NCBI GenBank assembly: GCA_016743995.1
Contig: JADGFG010000010.1
Location: 1 to 44,883, forward strand
Direction: 5' to 3'
From: Kangiellaceae bacterium
Lineage (GTDB): Bacteria > Pseudomonadota > Gammaproteobacteria > Enterobacterales > Kangiellaceae
Length of the DNA stretch: 44,883 bases
The notes beneath the pieces are model-generated. The model did not search any database. It had not been told where the DNA came from and saw only the letters and a list, made by a program, of their open reading frames with translations. Below are positions 1 through 9,048 of this stretch, one piece after another; the first letter of the stretch is position 1; each line of letters opens with the position of its first letter. Position numbers and translations under genes: made by a program.

Positions 1-54
1 GCTTAGTGCTTAGTGCTTAGTGCTTAGTGCTTAGTGCTTAGTGCTTAGTGCTTA
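1..54. repeat. Heptamer tandem repeat at the 3' end of purH
   Basis: Seven full copies of the 7-bp unit GCTTAGT and a partial eighth, perfect over the visible stretch and probably continuing beyond the window start. The purH stop codon (minus-strand TAA at 45-47) and its last His codon are part of the repeat, so the array looks like an expansion of the end of the gene. No hairpin or spacer structure is visible. Confidence 0.95.
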
Positions 55-1616
55 AAATGACGCATACCCGTAAAGACCATTGCCATTCCATGTTCATCAG
101 CAGCATCAATCACTTCCTGATCGCGCATAGAGCCGCCCGGCTGAATAATGGCGCTAATTCGAGCGTCAGCCGCTGCATCAATGCCATCACGGAATGGGAA
201 AAAGGCATCAGATGCCATCACAGAACCTTCAACCACAAGACCTTCATCTGCCGCTTTAATACCTGCAATTTTTGCACTATACACCCGACTCATCTGACCG
301 GCACCAACACCTACCGTCTGCTCGTTTCTGGCATAAACAATAGCGTTTGACTTAACGCTTTTGGCAACCTTCCAGCAAAACAGTAAATCTTTAATCTGTT
401 GCTCCGATGGTTTAACTTTACTGACCACTTTTAAATCTTCTTCAGTAATCATGCCGAGGTCACGATCCTGAACCAGTAACCCGCCATTCACTTTCTTATA
501 ATCAAATGCCGACTCAGGAGCCTGCCACTGTCCACAGGCCAGTAGTCGCACATTGGCTTTAGCGGAAATCACGGTAGCGGCTCTCTGAGTGACACTTGGT
601 GCAATAATCACTTCTACAAACTGACGGTCAACAATCGCTTTTGCGGTTTCATGATCAAGCTCTCGGTTAAACGCAATAATGCCGCCAAAAGCAGAGGTTG
701 GATCAGTTTTAAAAGCGTTATCATAAGCCTGAAGAATGTTGCTGCTAACTGCAACGCCACAAGGATTCGCATGTTTAACAATGACACAGGCTGGCTCATC
801 AAACTGTTTTACACATTCCAGCGCAGCGTCAGTATCAGCCACATTGTTGAAAGAAAGCGCTTTACCCTGAATTTGTTTAGCGGTGGCAACAGAAGCTTCG
901 CTGGCATTAGTATCAACATAAAATGCTGCTGACTGATGAGGATTTTCACCATAACGCATAGTTTGTTGCTTTTGAAATTGAACACTATAACTTTGTGGAT
1001 AGGTTTCTGCCTGTTGCTGATTTTCCAGACGAGCCCCCAGATAATTCGAAATAGCGGCATCATACTTTGCGGTATGAGCAAAAGTTTTCCATGCCAGCTG
1101 ATAACGCAATGCATAATCAGTTCCCTGATTATTGCTCAGCTGCTCACTAATTTGCTGGTAATCTTCCGGGTCAACAACAACCACAACATCATTATGGTTT
1201 TTTGCTGCAGCACGAAGCATGGTAGGTCCACCAATATCAATATTTTCAATCGCATCAGTTAACGAACAGTTTTCGTTAGCCACAGTCGCTTCAAACGGAT
1301 ACAGGTTAACCGCAATTAAATCGATACCCTTGATATCATGCGCTTGCATAATAGCGTCGTCAGTGCCTCTTCTGGCCAGAATGCCACCATGAATTTTGGG
1401 GTGCAGCGTTTTGATACGACCATCCATCATTTCAGGAAAACCGGTATAACTTGAAACTTCTGTCACAGGAACGTTATTTTCCATCAACAGTTTCGCAGTA
1501 CCACCCGTTGATAAAATTTCAACGCCCTGCGCTACCAGAGATTGTGCAAATTCCAGCACGCCAGTTTTGTCGGATACGCTTAATAAAGCACGTTTAATCG
1601 GTCGAAGTGAATTCAT
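45..1616 (-). CDS. purH: Bifunctional AICAR transformylase / IMP cyclohydrolase PurH
   Basis: Catalyses the last two steps of de novo purine synthesis in the cytosol: formylation of AICAR with 10-formyl-THF and cyclisation to IMP. The 523-residue length is normal for bacterial PurH. The N-terminal cyclohydrolase (MGS-like) domain has the LLSVSDKTG start and STGGTAKLL segment. The C-terminal transformylase domain carries the MRYGENPHQ motif, the VKHANPCGV segment and SDAFFPFRD. The protein ends in the family-typical GMRHF, but the last His and the stop lie inside a heptamer repeat. It lies 172 bp downstream of fis on the same strand, with a fis terminator between them, so it is likely transcribed separately. 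purD is not in the window. Confidence 0.97.
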   Translation of the reverse strand: MNSLRPIKRALLSVSDKTGVLEFAQSLVAQGVEILSTGGTAKLLMENNVPVTEVSSYTGFPEMMDGRIKTLHPKIHGGILARRGTDDAIMQAHDIKGIDLIAVNLYPFEATVANENCSLTDAIENIDIGGPTMLRAAAKNHNDVVVVVDPEDYQQISEQLSNNQGTDYALRYQLAWKTFAHTAKYDAAISNYLGARLENQQQAETYPQSYSVQFQKQQTMRYGENPHQSAAFYVDTNASEASVATAKQIQGKALSFNNVADTDAALECVKQFDEPACVIVKHANPCGVAVSSNILQAYDNAFKTDPTSAFGGIIAFNRELDHETAKAIVDRQFVEVIIAPSVTQRAATVISAKANVRLLACGQWQAPESAFDYKKVNGGLLVQDRDLGMITEEDLKVVSKVKPSEQQIKDLLFCWKVAKSVKSNAIVYARNEQTVGVGAGQMSRVYSAKIAGIKAADEGLVVEGSVMASDAFFPFRDGIDAAADARISAIIQPGGSMRDQEVIDAADEHGMAMVFTGMRHFKH

Positions 1617-1740
1617 CTGAATCTCTGTTAATAAAGTAAAATCAGACTGTCTGTTTTGTATAACCTGTTTTGTATGACCTGTTCGGCAACAAGGATATAA
1701 ACTGACAGTATTTTAAAAGTTTATATTTTAAATAGACTAT

Positions 1741-1767
1741 AAAAAACAAAAACGGGCATTTGCCCGC
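1741..1767 (-). terminator. Rho-independent terminator after fis
   Basis: On the minus strand a GC-rich stem (GCGGGC / GCCCGT, short AAAT loop) is followed by a T-rich run broken by one G. It ends about 20 bp downstream of the fis stop, as expected for the end of a dusB-fis operon. Confidence 0.85.
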
Positions 1768-1788
1768 TTTGTTTTGCAAAAAAACTGA

Positions 1789-2082
1789 TTAGTTTAATCC
1801 GTACATTTTTAATTTTTTTCGTAAAGTACCACGATTAAGTCCAAGTACCAGAGAGGCTTTAGTCTGATTTCCCTGAGTGTAAGCCATGACACTTTCCATT
1901 AAAGGCGCTTCAACTTCAGCCAATACTAAATTATAGATATCAGTTGGCTTTTCATCTTCCAGCTGTGAAAAATAATTTTTCATCGCTGTTTCAACACTTT
2001 CTCTGAGCGTATTCTGCTGTGTATTAATCTCAAATGTGCTGTTTTCTTTTTGCTCTAGTGTTTCCACATTATCTAAGTTCAT
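1789..2082 (-). CDS. fis: DNA-binding protein Fis
   Basis: Nucleoid-associated homodimeric protein that bends DNA and activates rRNA and other growth-phase promoters. At 97 residues it is about the standard length. The C-terminal helix-turn-helix is very conserved: an [20 protein letters not shown] segment followed by [14 protein letters not shown]. The N-terminal part is more variable, as usual. The start codon overlaps the dusB stop in an ATGA arrangement, giving the classical gammaproteobacterial dusB-fis operon with translational coupling. A terminator follows. Confidence 0.97.
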   Translation of the reverse strand: MNLDNVETLEQKENSTFEINTQQNTLRESVETAMKNYFSQLEDEKPTDIYNLVLAEVEAPLMESVMAYTQGNQTKASLVLGLNRGTLRKKLKMYGLN

Positions 2083-3065
2083 GTGAGTTGTGCCTTTTCG
2101 TGTTTTCTTTGATTAAAATACTCAGCTAAAACACTTAATTGTTTTTCAGCTGATTGAATTTGATTAAAACTTTTTTTAAAACTGCCATTTTTATCCACAG
2201 AAACGAGATACCACGCAACATGTTTTCGAGCAATTCTCACACCTTGTATTTCTCCATAAAAATCATGCAGGGCAACAAGATGCTTTCTCAAAATACGTGC
2301 TATTTCTGCAAGTGAAACTTCGGGCAGTAATTCCCCTGATTTCAGATAATGCAAAATCTCTCGAAAAACCCAGGGTCGCCCCTGAGCGGCTCTGCCAATC
2401 ATAAGACCGTCAGCATTGGTATAAGCTAATACCTGTTTCGCCTTTTGCGGCGTAATAATATCACCATTTGCGATAACAGGTATAGAGACAGCCTGTTTAA
2501 CCAATTTTATCGTATCGTATTCAGCGTCACCCAGATATTTACATTCACGAGTACGACCATGTACCGCTAATGACTGAATACCCGATTTTTCTGCAAGCCT
2601 GGCTATTTGAATCGCATTTTTATTTGCAGGATCCCAACCAGTCCTGATTTTTAATGTTACCGGTACATCGACAGCATCCACAACAGCATTCAGAATATCC
2701 TCAACTAATCCAGGGTCTTTCAGCAAAGCAGAGCCTGCAGCTTTTTTGCAGACTTTTTTTGCCGGGCATCCCATATTAATATCAATAACCTGTGCACCAT
2801 TGGCAACGTTATATTGAGCCGCATTTGCCAGCATTTCTACATCACCACCAGCAATCTGAACAACTCTTAAACCCGGTTCGTCATCATGACGCAGTCTTAA
2901 AATACTCTTTCTTGAATGTCGTAGTGACGGATCGGCCGAAACCATCTCTCCGACTACCACACCAGCCCCCATCGATTTACATAATTGACGAAATGGCAAA
3001 TCTGTCACTCCGGCCATCGGAGCCAGAAACAGATTATTATCCAGTTTATAGGGACCAATCTTCAT
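2079..3065 (-). CDS. dusB: tRNA-dihydrouridine synthase B
   Basis: FMN-dependent enzyme that reduces uridine to dihydrouridine in the tRNA D-loop. I chose the ATG at 3065 (protein starts [10 protein letters not shown], 328 aa), which matches the family start. The reading frame stays open to a TTG at 3107 but that would add 14 atypical residues. Visible features are the FMN-barrel start [13 protein letters not shown], the catalytic-loop motif [11 protein letters not shown] (catalytic Cys expected in the second half of that motif), the GGDVEML segment and the HGRTRECKY loop. It overlaps fis by 4 nt and forms its operon partner. Confidence 0.95.
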   Translation of the reverse strand: MKIGPYKLDNNLFLAPMAGVTDLPFRQLCKSMGAGVVVGEMVSADPSLRHSRKSILRLRHDDEPGLRVVQIAGGDVEMLANAAQYNVANGAQVIDINMGCPAKKVCKKAAGSALLKDPGLVEDILNAVVDAVDVPVTLKIRTGWDPANKNAIQIARLAEKSGIQSLAVHGRTRECKYLGDAEYDTIKLVKQAVSIPVIANGDIITPQKAKQVLAYTNADGLMIGRAAQGRPWVFREILHYLKSGELLPEVSLAEIARILRKHLVALHDFYGEIQGVRIARKHVAWYLVSVDKNGSFKKSFNQIQSAEKQLSVLAEYFNQRKHEKAQLT

Positions 3066-3357
3066 CAAATAACCAATAATCCTGAAAAAGCCAGAACAAC
3101 CAGACAACTCAACAATAGCTTGTCTGAAGCAGAATAATTTCCTGATCTGGCCTGAAATTTGATGCTGGTCAAGAAAGCAGCAGATTTTACACGCTTTAGA
3201 TTAACTTGAAAATGAGTAGTACCCAAAAATTTAAATATTTTTAATAGGTTTTTCTTATTAGATAAAGCAGTTATTCTTTTTTTGTTTATAAATCAATCAA
3301 ATAGCAAATATTCCTAACTATTCTTAATAATTAAATTAATAAATTTCTTTTTAATCA
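3066..3357. promoter_or_regulatory. AT-rich control region upstream of dusB-fis
   Basis: This 292-bp gap contains no convincing gene. The part from about 3230 to 3357 is very AT-rich, with A/T runs that resemble upstream elements or curved DNA. By its position it should contain the dusB-fis promoter (minus strand). A possible -10 (TAAAAT on the minus strand near 3190) is visible, but no well-spaced -35 can be assigned with confidence. Confidence 0.4.
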
Positions 3358-4860
3358 TTACTTAAATACAAACTCAAACCCCAATGCATCAGGGTGTGGC
3401 AACTCAGTTGTAAAGGCAATATGGACCTCTGCACCAGCAGGCATCAACTGATTTTGTTTATCTGGAAAATAGTCTTCTACCAGAAACTGCTTTTCTGCCA
3501 CTTTTTCTGCTAATGAATTGCTAAACTTTATTACAATAACAGGATACGGCTGATCAAAACTCGCTTCGTTAGTGAGCAACACCTTTATATCCAGCTGATT
3601 GTCCTTCAGTTCAGAGGGAGTCACAATACGTTGTCGTAATTTAATACTGGTAACATCTCGCCGCGGCTTTATATCACAGGGTAAAAACTGACATAATGAT
3701 TGAGTCACCCCACCCCAGGTCGAATCATAGGCCAGCGTCTGGCGATTACTCCAGAAGTTATAACCCACATAACCGAGAAGAATAACAACCAACATGACAA
3801 TCATCAGGCTACGCAGACTGGTCTTCTTTTTCTCAACGCGCTTTTCAAATTCATCCAGCGGATCAGGATCTACCCCGCTATCTTGAATTTGCTCGGTTAA
3901 ATTACCCGATAAAAAATCAATTTCATCTTCAGAAGGCTCACCATTTAGAAGAAAATCACTTTCTGCAGGCTCTTCTTCCTGAGCTTCTTCCAGAAGACCG
4001 TCTTCTTCCAGAAAACCGTCTTCTTCCAGAAAGTCCTCCTCTTCCAGAAAGTCCTCTTCGTCCAGAATCTCCTGACTCAGAACTTGCTCATCCATGATTG
4101 GTTCTTGCGTAAAATGCGCTTCCTTAGCATTCTCAATTTTTTCATCGACCTTTTTAGCGGGCACAGTTGAATTTTTTTCAGTTTCTACTTCTCGTTTTGT
4201 CTCTTTGCTATTTTCTTCCGTGAAATCAACTTCTTTTTCCATTAAATCAACGGTTTCATCGGAGTCCAGTCGGTCAATAGCTAACTCAAAATTTTCAACT
4301 TCATCTTCAACGGCTTGCGTTGAAATGCCCAGCTCATCATCTTCTGGTGTATCAAAGTCAAATTCTGAGTTTTCCAACGGTTCTTCGCGATTGTTGGCAG
4401 AATCAGACTTTTCAGTTATTGATTGTTCGATATCCGGGATATTGATATCAAGTTTGCTGATGTCAGGCTCATCAATTTCAGGCTCATCGATTTCAAGCTC
4501 ATCGATTTCAAAGCTGTCAACCTCAGAATGATCTTGCATGGCACTTTTAATTGCCGGAGCTTCAACGGCAGGTTGAGAGTCTTGTATTTTATGTGACGGC
4601 GTGGGGGAAGACGGTACGGGGGCAGAGTTAACCTCACTCTCTATCGAAGCAGTACTTTCTTGTGGCAATTTAATCTCAGTTTGTTGGACTTTCTCTGGCT
4701 GAGTTATTGCCTTCGGTTGAAGTAAATAATCAGTCGCCTGGAATACAGCCAGACAAGCTCCACACCTTACTTTACCGTGCGCCATTGACAGCATTTTGCT
4801 GCTAACTTTAAATGCCGTTTCACATTGCGGACAACGGGTATATTGAGTATTTTCTTCCAC
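3358..4860 (-). CDS. Zinc-ribbon, acidic-linker membrane protein (MJ0042 finger / DUF3426)
   Basis: A 500-residue protein of unknown function. An N-terminal zinc ribbon uses C10-x2-C13 and C33-x2-C36 (the MJ0042 finger type). A roughly 290-residue, strongly acidic low-complexity linker follows, then one transmembrane segment at about 350-369 preceded by KKK, and a C-terminal extracytoplasmic domain of the DUF3426 type. The layout is typical of the gammaproteobacterial gene next to prmA. The linker carries internal repeats: hexapeptide FLEEDG-like units at about 266-292 and EIDEPEID-like units at about 118-145. Topology predicts the finger in the cytoplasm and DUF3426 in the periplasm. Function is not known and I do not propose one. 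It is separated from prmA by 104 bp. Confidence 0.85.
   Translation of the reverse strand: MEENTQYTRCPQCETAFKVSSKMLSMAHGKVRCGACLAVFQATDYLLQPKAITQPEKVQQTEIKLPQESTASIESEVNSAPVPSSPTPSHKIQDSQPAVEAPAIKSAMQDHSEVDSFEIDELEIDEPEIDEPDISKLDINIPDIEQSITEKSDSANNREEPLENSEFDFDTPEDDELGISTQAVEDEVENFELAIDRLDSDETVDLMEKEVDFTEENSKETKREVETEKNSTVPAKKVDEKIENAKEAHFTQEPIMDEQVLSQEILDEEDFLEEEDFLEEDGFLEEDGLLEEAQEEEPAESDFLLNGEPSEDEIDFLSGNLTEQIQDSGVDPDPLDEFEKRVEKKKTSLRSLMIVMLVVILLGYVGYNFWSNRQTLAYDSTWGGVTQSLCQFLPCDIKPRRDVTSIKLRQRIVTPSELKDNQLDIKVLLTNEASFDQPYPVIVIKFSNSLAEKVAEKQFLVEDYFPDKQNQLMPAGAEVHIAFTTELPHPDALGFEFVFK
3986..4070. repeat. 18-bp in-frame tandem repeat in the DUF3426 gene
   Basis: About five imperfect copies of an 18-bp unit (plus strand CTTCCAGAAAACCGTCTT) encode the acidic hexapeptide repeats of the zinc-ribbon protein. 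A second coding repeat with a 15-bp period lies at about 4460-4515. Because the units are multiples of three, copy-number change would alter the linker length without a frameshift. Confidence 0.85.
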
Positions 4861-4964
4861 AAAATTATCCTGATAATTATTATTTTTCTACAGCTCAGTT
4901 TTAACTGCTCAGATTTTAGCTAATCAATTTTATTCAAAGGCAGCATCACTCTGGTGTCAGTCAT

Positions 4965-5846
4965 TTAAAGTTTTACCCCACTCAAGCGACACCACTCTTC
5001 CTGATAAACAGGCTGGTCCATATCAAACCATTCCAGATAAGACTCTCGAATAGTTTCTGCCTGGGTGTCCAACAACCCAGATAGAGCAAGTTTAGCATGA
5101 GAATGACAAAGAGCGGAAATTTGCCCGGCCAGTTCCCGTAACGGCCCAGCAAGAATATTGGCCACCAGTACATCAACTTTAATATCTTGTAAAATATCAG
5201 GTAAACCAACGCTCAAACGCTCATCCATCACCTGATTACGCGCTGCATTATCTTTTGTCGCAATAACAGCCTGAGGATCAATATCCACCGCATAGACTCG
5301 AGATGCTCCCAGCTTTAGTGCAGCAATTGCCAGGATGCCTGATCCACAACCAAAATCAATCAGGGTTTTGCCTGTCAGATCCAGAGAGTCAAGCCATTGC
5401 AGGCATAAAGACGTTGTCGGATGGGTGCCCGTACCAAAAGCGAGACCAGGGTCTAACATGACATTAACAGCTGTTGTATCGGGAACAGGTTTCCAGCTGG
5501 GACAGACCCAGAGACGCTCGCCAAATTTCATCGGCTCAAAACGGTCCATCCATTCTCTTTCCCAGTCTTTGTCTTCCAGCAACTCAAAATTTTCCTGCTG
5601 AGTGTGACTGGAAAGTGAATTTTGATGCCATTGCTTTAATACTGAAGCAGTCTCAACCTCAGCATCAAATAACACCATCATCTGAATATTTTGCCATAAA
5701 GGCGTTTCACCGGGCGCGGGCTCTAAAATAGGAACATCTTCCGCGTCCATTAAAGTAACAGACAAAGCACCGATTTCCATCAATGCATCACCGACCAAAT
5801 CAGCAAATTGTTCTGTTGTAACTAAACGCAGTTGTAACCAGGGCAT
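4965..5846 (-). CDS. prmA: Ribosomal protein L11 methyltransferase PrmA
   Basis: SAM-dependent trimethylation of ribosomal protein L11. Its 293 residues match the family length. The N-terminal L11-recognition domain (about 1-55, [10 protein letters not shown] start) is followed by the Rossmann methyltransferase domain with motif [19 protein letters not shown] (164-181), the acidic motif AVDIDPQAV (186-194) and the substrate-side motif VANILAGPL (228-236). The segment [13 protein letters not shown] (133-145) is also characteristic. It is transcribed towards the DUF3426 gene. accB/accC, its usual upstream neighbours in many gammaproteobacteria, are absent here, replaced by the hydroxyproline cluster. 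Confidence 0.96.
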   Translation of the reverse strand: MPWLQLRLVTTEQFADLVGDALMEIGALSVTLMDAEDVPILEPAPGETPLWQNIQMMVLFDAEVETASVLKQWHQNSLSSHTQQENFELLEDKDWEREWMDRFEPMKFGERLWVCPSWKPVPDTTAVNVMLDPGLAFGTGTHPTTSLCLQWLDSLDLTGKTLIDFGCGSGILAIAALKLGASRVYAVDIDPQAVIATKDNAARNQVMDERLSVGLPDILQDIKVDVLVANILAGPLRELAGQISALCHSHAKLALSGLLDTQAETIRESYLEWFDMDQPVYQEEWCRLSGVKL

Positions 5847-5980
5847 AACACTTAAACCAGCCAGTAAATTTTCGCTAGTTTAACGCTTTTAAAAGAATAA
5901 AGACATAGACCCAGTTAACCTGAGTCTCATGCGGAAAAAATAATTAGCGGTATTTGTTAAGAAGAATTAAAACTAATTTT

Positions 5981-6934
5981 CTAAATACTGTCAGGTATTC
6001 CAAAACGGTAAGGGTCATCTTGATTGATAACAACTTCAGCCTGCAGGTTAACAAAAGCCTGGCCACTGATATTGGGAATAATCATCTCATCAACCAGACT
6101 GACACTACCTTCAAAAACACTGCCGATGATACTTTGCTGACGCCATTTCTGGCCCGGCTTTAACTCATTATCTGAATACAGGCAGGCCAGCTTGGCTGAA
6201 GTGCCAGTACCACAAGGTGAACGATCATAAGCACTGCCCGGACATAAAACAAAATTCCTGCTATCAGCAATGTTGCTATCCGATGGCTCTCCAAATAATT
6301 CAATATGATCAATTAACTGACCATTTTTGCCAGTAATCTGACTGGCTTCGAGGGCATCACGAACACGGCAGGTATAATCAACCAGCGTATCAGTATTATC
6401 TGAGGATAACTTTTGTCCATGATTTTTAATCAAAAAGAACCAGTTACCACCCCAGGCAATATCACCGCTGACTTTACCGATGCCATCGACTTCAACTTCA
6501 ACGGCTTTTGCCAATCGATAACTGGGGACATTATCCAGGCTGACTTCACTGGCCGATTTTAAATTCACTTCAACCGGCCCAACCGGGGTTTCAAAAGTAT
6601 GCACACCAATGTCAATTTTACCCATGTGATAAAGCGTGACCGCAAGACCAATTGTGCCATGACCACACATGCCGAGATAACCAACATTATTAAAGAAAAT
6701 AACACCCGCAGCATTTGCCGGGTCAACCGGCTCACAATACAGCGCACCAACCATAACCTCTGAACCACGAGGCTCATTAACCAACGCAGTTCGAAAATGA
6801 TCGAAATCATCACGAAAAATAGCCAGTCGCTCTGCCATGGTGCCATTTCCCAGGTCAGGTCCACCGGCTACAATCGTTCGCGTAGGCTCTCCACCGGTAT
6901 GAGAATCAATTATCGTTAACTGGTTTTGTGTCAT
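5981..6934 (-). CDS. 4-hydroxyproline 2-epimerase (proline racemase family)
   Basis: Predicted first step of hydroxyproline catabolism: trans-4-hydroxy-L-proline to cis-4-hydroxy-D-proline, cofactor-independent. The 317-residue protein has the two catalytic cysteines of the racemase/epimerase subgroup: Cys90 in GMCGHGT and Cys241 in DRSPCGTGTSAKLA. The presence of both argues against the dehydratase subgroup, which lacks one of them. The SHTGGEPTR start is family-typical. The substrate is inferred from context: a DapA-like deaminase, a ketoglutarate semialdehyde dehydrogenase and a D-amino-acid dehydrogenase lie nearby. It corresponds to genes called lhpA or hypE elsewhere. It is 113 bp downstream of the dehydrogenase gene, beyond a strong terminator hairpin, so it may have its own promoter. 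Confidence 0.9.
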   Translation of the reverse strand: MTQNQLTIIDSHTGGEPTRTIVAGGPDLGNGTMAERLAIFRDDFDHFRTALVNEPRGSEVMVGALYCEPVDPANAAGVIFFNNVGYLGMCGHGTIGLAVTLYHMGKIDIGVHTFETPVGPVEVNLKSASEVSLDNVPSYRLAKAVEVEVDGIGKVSGDIAWGGNWFFLIKNHGQKLSSDNTDTLVDYTCRVRDALEASQITGKNGQLIDHIELFGEPSDSNIADSRNFVLCPGSAYDRSPCGTGTSAKLACLYSDNELKPGQKWRQQSIIGSVFEGSVSLVDEMIIPNISGQAFVNLQAEVVINQDDPYRFGIPDSI

Positions 6935-6985
6935 TATCGTTAATAAATCCTGAGTGCTTGTTATTAAATATCAGTTATTAAATAA

Positions 6986-7016
6986 AATGCCGTTTTGTAT
7001 CACACAAAACGGCATT
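6986..7016 (-). terminator. Strong terminator hairpin after the semialdehyde dehydrogenase gene
   Basis: A perfect 13-bp inverted repeat (AATGCCGTTTTGT / ACAAAACGGCATT, 5-nt loop). On the minus strand it is followed by TTTTATTTAATA. It lies about 30 bp past the stop of the dehydrogenase gene and upstream of the epimerase gene, so it separates two genes of the same pathway. Confidence 0.85.
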
Positions 7017-7047
7017 ATCCAGCAGGCGAAGCTAGCTAAAATTAAAG

Positions 7048-8649
7048 CTATTTAGCAACATCAGCCTGTGTCCATTGACCATCAATCTGACGCCAGATAT
7101 TTCCATCAGGATTTTTATCAGCCAGTACTTCTGGTAAACGATGAGGACGAACCGCATCAAAGCATTTAAGCGCAGCAAATCGTTTTACCGCACACGGCAT
7201 ACCGACAGCAGTAAACCCTGGATGACCCGAAGATGGAAAAGGTCCACCATGATTCATCGCAGCTGAAACAGCAACACCAGTCGGCATTTTGTCATTAATC
7301 ATGCGGCCCACTTTCTGACGTAATGCAGGTTCAATCAGGTCATAGTCTTTATCATCAGAACCACTTTCAGAGGAATAGATACAACCCGTTAAATTGCCTT
7401 CGAACAATCCAATCAACTCAACCGTCTGCGTCGTAGACTCTGCTCTGACAATTAACGAGGCATTACCAAACATTTCTCTTTGAAAGGTTTCGCTATTGCT
7501 GATAAATGAACTGGCAGAAACTGACATTAAAGTATTGGCATGACAAAAACGTGCAGAATCTTCGCTTGTCTGTTCAGTTAACATTGTAGCGCCATTTGAA
7601 ACCAGCTCACTGGCTGTTGCTGCAATGTGCTCCGCAGATTGTGGAGAAAGCAAACTACCTACAGGTCCGCTGTTAAAACGTGCCGCAATATCGCTAACGA
7701 GCGCATCACCCGCTTCACCAGTCGGTACAATTAACAAACCCGGTTTAGTACATAACTGGCCTGCAGCCATCGTACAACTACCAGCAAATTCTTCAGCTAT
7801 TGCAGCGGCTCTATCGTTAATTGCGCCTTCTAATACAACCACAGGGTTAACGCTGGATAATTCAAGATAAATTAGCTTACCCGCTTCTTCTGCTGCTTTT
7901 TTAAGTGCCAGACCCGCAGGTCTTGAACCGGTAAAACCAGTAGCAGCAATACGAGAATCGCTGACTAGTTTAAGTCCAGACTCATTTGACATGGCATAGA
8001 TTAACTGGATGGCAGCTGCCGGTAATCCCGCTTCATCAGCTGCCAGTTTTGCCTGTTCAGCAAAAATTCTGGTGGTGCCCGGATGTGATGGATGCGCTTT
8101 GGCAATTACGGGGTTACCTGCAGCAATAGCCGCAGCAAAATCGCCACCTGAAATACTGCCAAATGCAAAAGGAAAATTATTTGGTCCAAATACAGCAACC
8201 GGTCCAATCGCCTGTAGCATTGAACGAATATTACTCTGACTATCAATGGTTGGGGTTGTCCAGCTGGCTTCACGAGCTGCTGTTGCCGCCTGCCGAAGCT
8301 GAGAAACAGTTCGTGGAATTTCAACGTCTGCCAGTCGTGGCGTTTTTGCCAGACCCGTTTCAAGATTAGCCATATCCACTAAAACCTGACTATTGGCCTC
8401 TATTCTGGCTGCATATTTTTCAATAAAATCGGCTATCACTTCTCGTGATAATGACTGCATACTGACAAAAGCTTCTACGGCTGCTGTTAAAGCAGCATCA
8501 CAATCCTGCCAGCTGGAAACCGGATAAGCATCAGCCAGTTTTTCTCCGCTAGTCGGGTTAAAAGCTTGAAAACTTCCTTCGGCGTTAGCATCACGCCATT
8601 CACCAGCAACTAGAACTTTATTTAACGCCTGAGCATTTTCTTGTGTCAT
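7048..8649 (-). CDS. Alpha-ketoglutarate semialdehyde (2,5-dioxopentanoate) dehydrogenase
   Basis: Aldehyde dehydrogenase superfamily; oxidises 2,5-dioxopentanoate to 2-oxoglutarate with NAD(P)+, the last step of hydroxyproline degradation. At 533 residues it is the longer KGSADH type. Visible features are the substrate/NAD loop FGPNNFPFAFG (154-164), general base Glu263 in LELSSVNPV, catalytic Cys300 in AAGQLCTKPG, and the C-terminal GMPCAVKRF segment. The ELSSVNPV form, in place of the usual ELGGKNP, is what I associate with ketoglutarate-semialdehyde dehydrogenases of the hydroxyproline pathway (from memory). The same enzyme class also serves sugar-acid pathways, but the neighbours favour hydroxyproline. 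It is preceded by about 400 bp of non-coding DNA. Confidence 0.92.
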   Translation of the reverse strand: MTQENAQALNKVLVAGEWRDANAEGSFQAFNPTSGEKLADAYPVSSWQDCDAALTAAVEAFVSMQSLSREVIADFIEKYAARIEANSQVLVDMANLETGLAKTPRLADVEIPRTVSQLRQAATAAREASWTTPTIDSQSNIRSMLQAIGPVAVFGPNNFPFAFGSISGGDFAAAIAAGNPVIAKAHPSHPGTTRIFAEQAKLAADEAGLPAAAIQLIYAMSNESGLKLVSDSRIAATGFTGSRPAGLALKKAAEEAGKLIYLELSSVNPVVVLEGAINDRAAAIAEEFAGSCTMAAGQLCTKPGLLIVPTGEAGDALVSDIAARFNSGPVGSLLSPQSAEHIAATASELVSNGATMLTEQTSEDSARFCHANTLMSVSASSFISNSETFQREMFGNASLIVRAESTTQTVELIGLFEGNLTGCIYSSESGSDDKDYDLIEPALRQKVGRMINDKMPTGVAVSAAMNHGGPFPSSGHPGFTAVGMPCAVKRFAALKCFDAVRPHRLPEVLADKNPDGNIWRQIDGQWTQADVAK

Positions 8650-9048
8650 CTCAAAACTCTCAAAATTAATTTAGGGTGAGTATTCAGCAATACTACAGCT
8701 GTCCGGGGTGCTTCAACTACTGTATTAATTAACCATTCATATTAGCAATCTTTTGATTATTAACAATCTGATATCGCGGTCATTCAGGTATTATTTAAGA
8801 CCACAAAATGGTTCAGCCGTTAATAGATTGGGGCATCCAGAAACAAAACAAGTGCTGTATCGTTCAAATGCCGTTGCTGAATTTCTATTTGAAGCGAAGG
8901 GTTAGCTAACTGTCTGTAAATTCAGCTAATCCATTCTTAAAAACTGAAGAATTCACAAGCAATGAAGACTCCAGTCCTTAATGAATATTCGTTAAACGGA
9001 CCATCAGTTAAAACAGATCGTCAGTTAAAACGAATATCAGTTAAACAA
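8650..9048. other. 399-bp intergenic region with inverted repeat, no gene seen
   Basis: It lies between two minus-strand pathway genes. It holds a 9-bp perfect inverted repeat (GCTGAATTT at 8876-8884, AAATTCAGC at 8918-8926, 33-bp spacer that itself contains the palindrome GTTAGCTAAC), a small inverted repeat near 8679-8694, and tandem repeats next to 9048. The spacing suggests that the dehydrogenase gene has its own promoter here. No clear promoter hexamers or open reading frame could be assigned. Confidence 0.5.
8998..9047. repeat. Imperfect ~17-bp tandem repeat after the DapA-like gene
   Basis: Three imperfect copies containing CAGTTAAAAC, each separated by about 17 bp, directly downstream (minus-strand sense) of the stop codon of the DapA-family gene. 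Confidence 0.75.

Noticed and set aside
1..54. CRISPR array or other spaced repeat
   Set aside because: Units of 7 bp are contiguous with no spacers; the same applies to the array at 44818-44862 and to all other repeats in the window.
4094..4531. 145-codon plus-strand reading frame rich in serine
   Set aside because: It is the antisense of the acidic linker of the DUF3426 gene; its Ser-rich composition is a by-product of GAA/GAT-rich codons on the other strand, and it has no recognisable domain.
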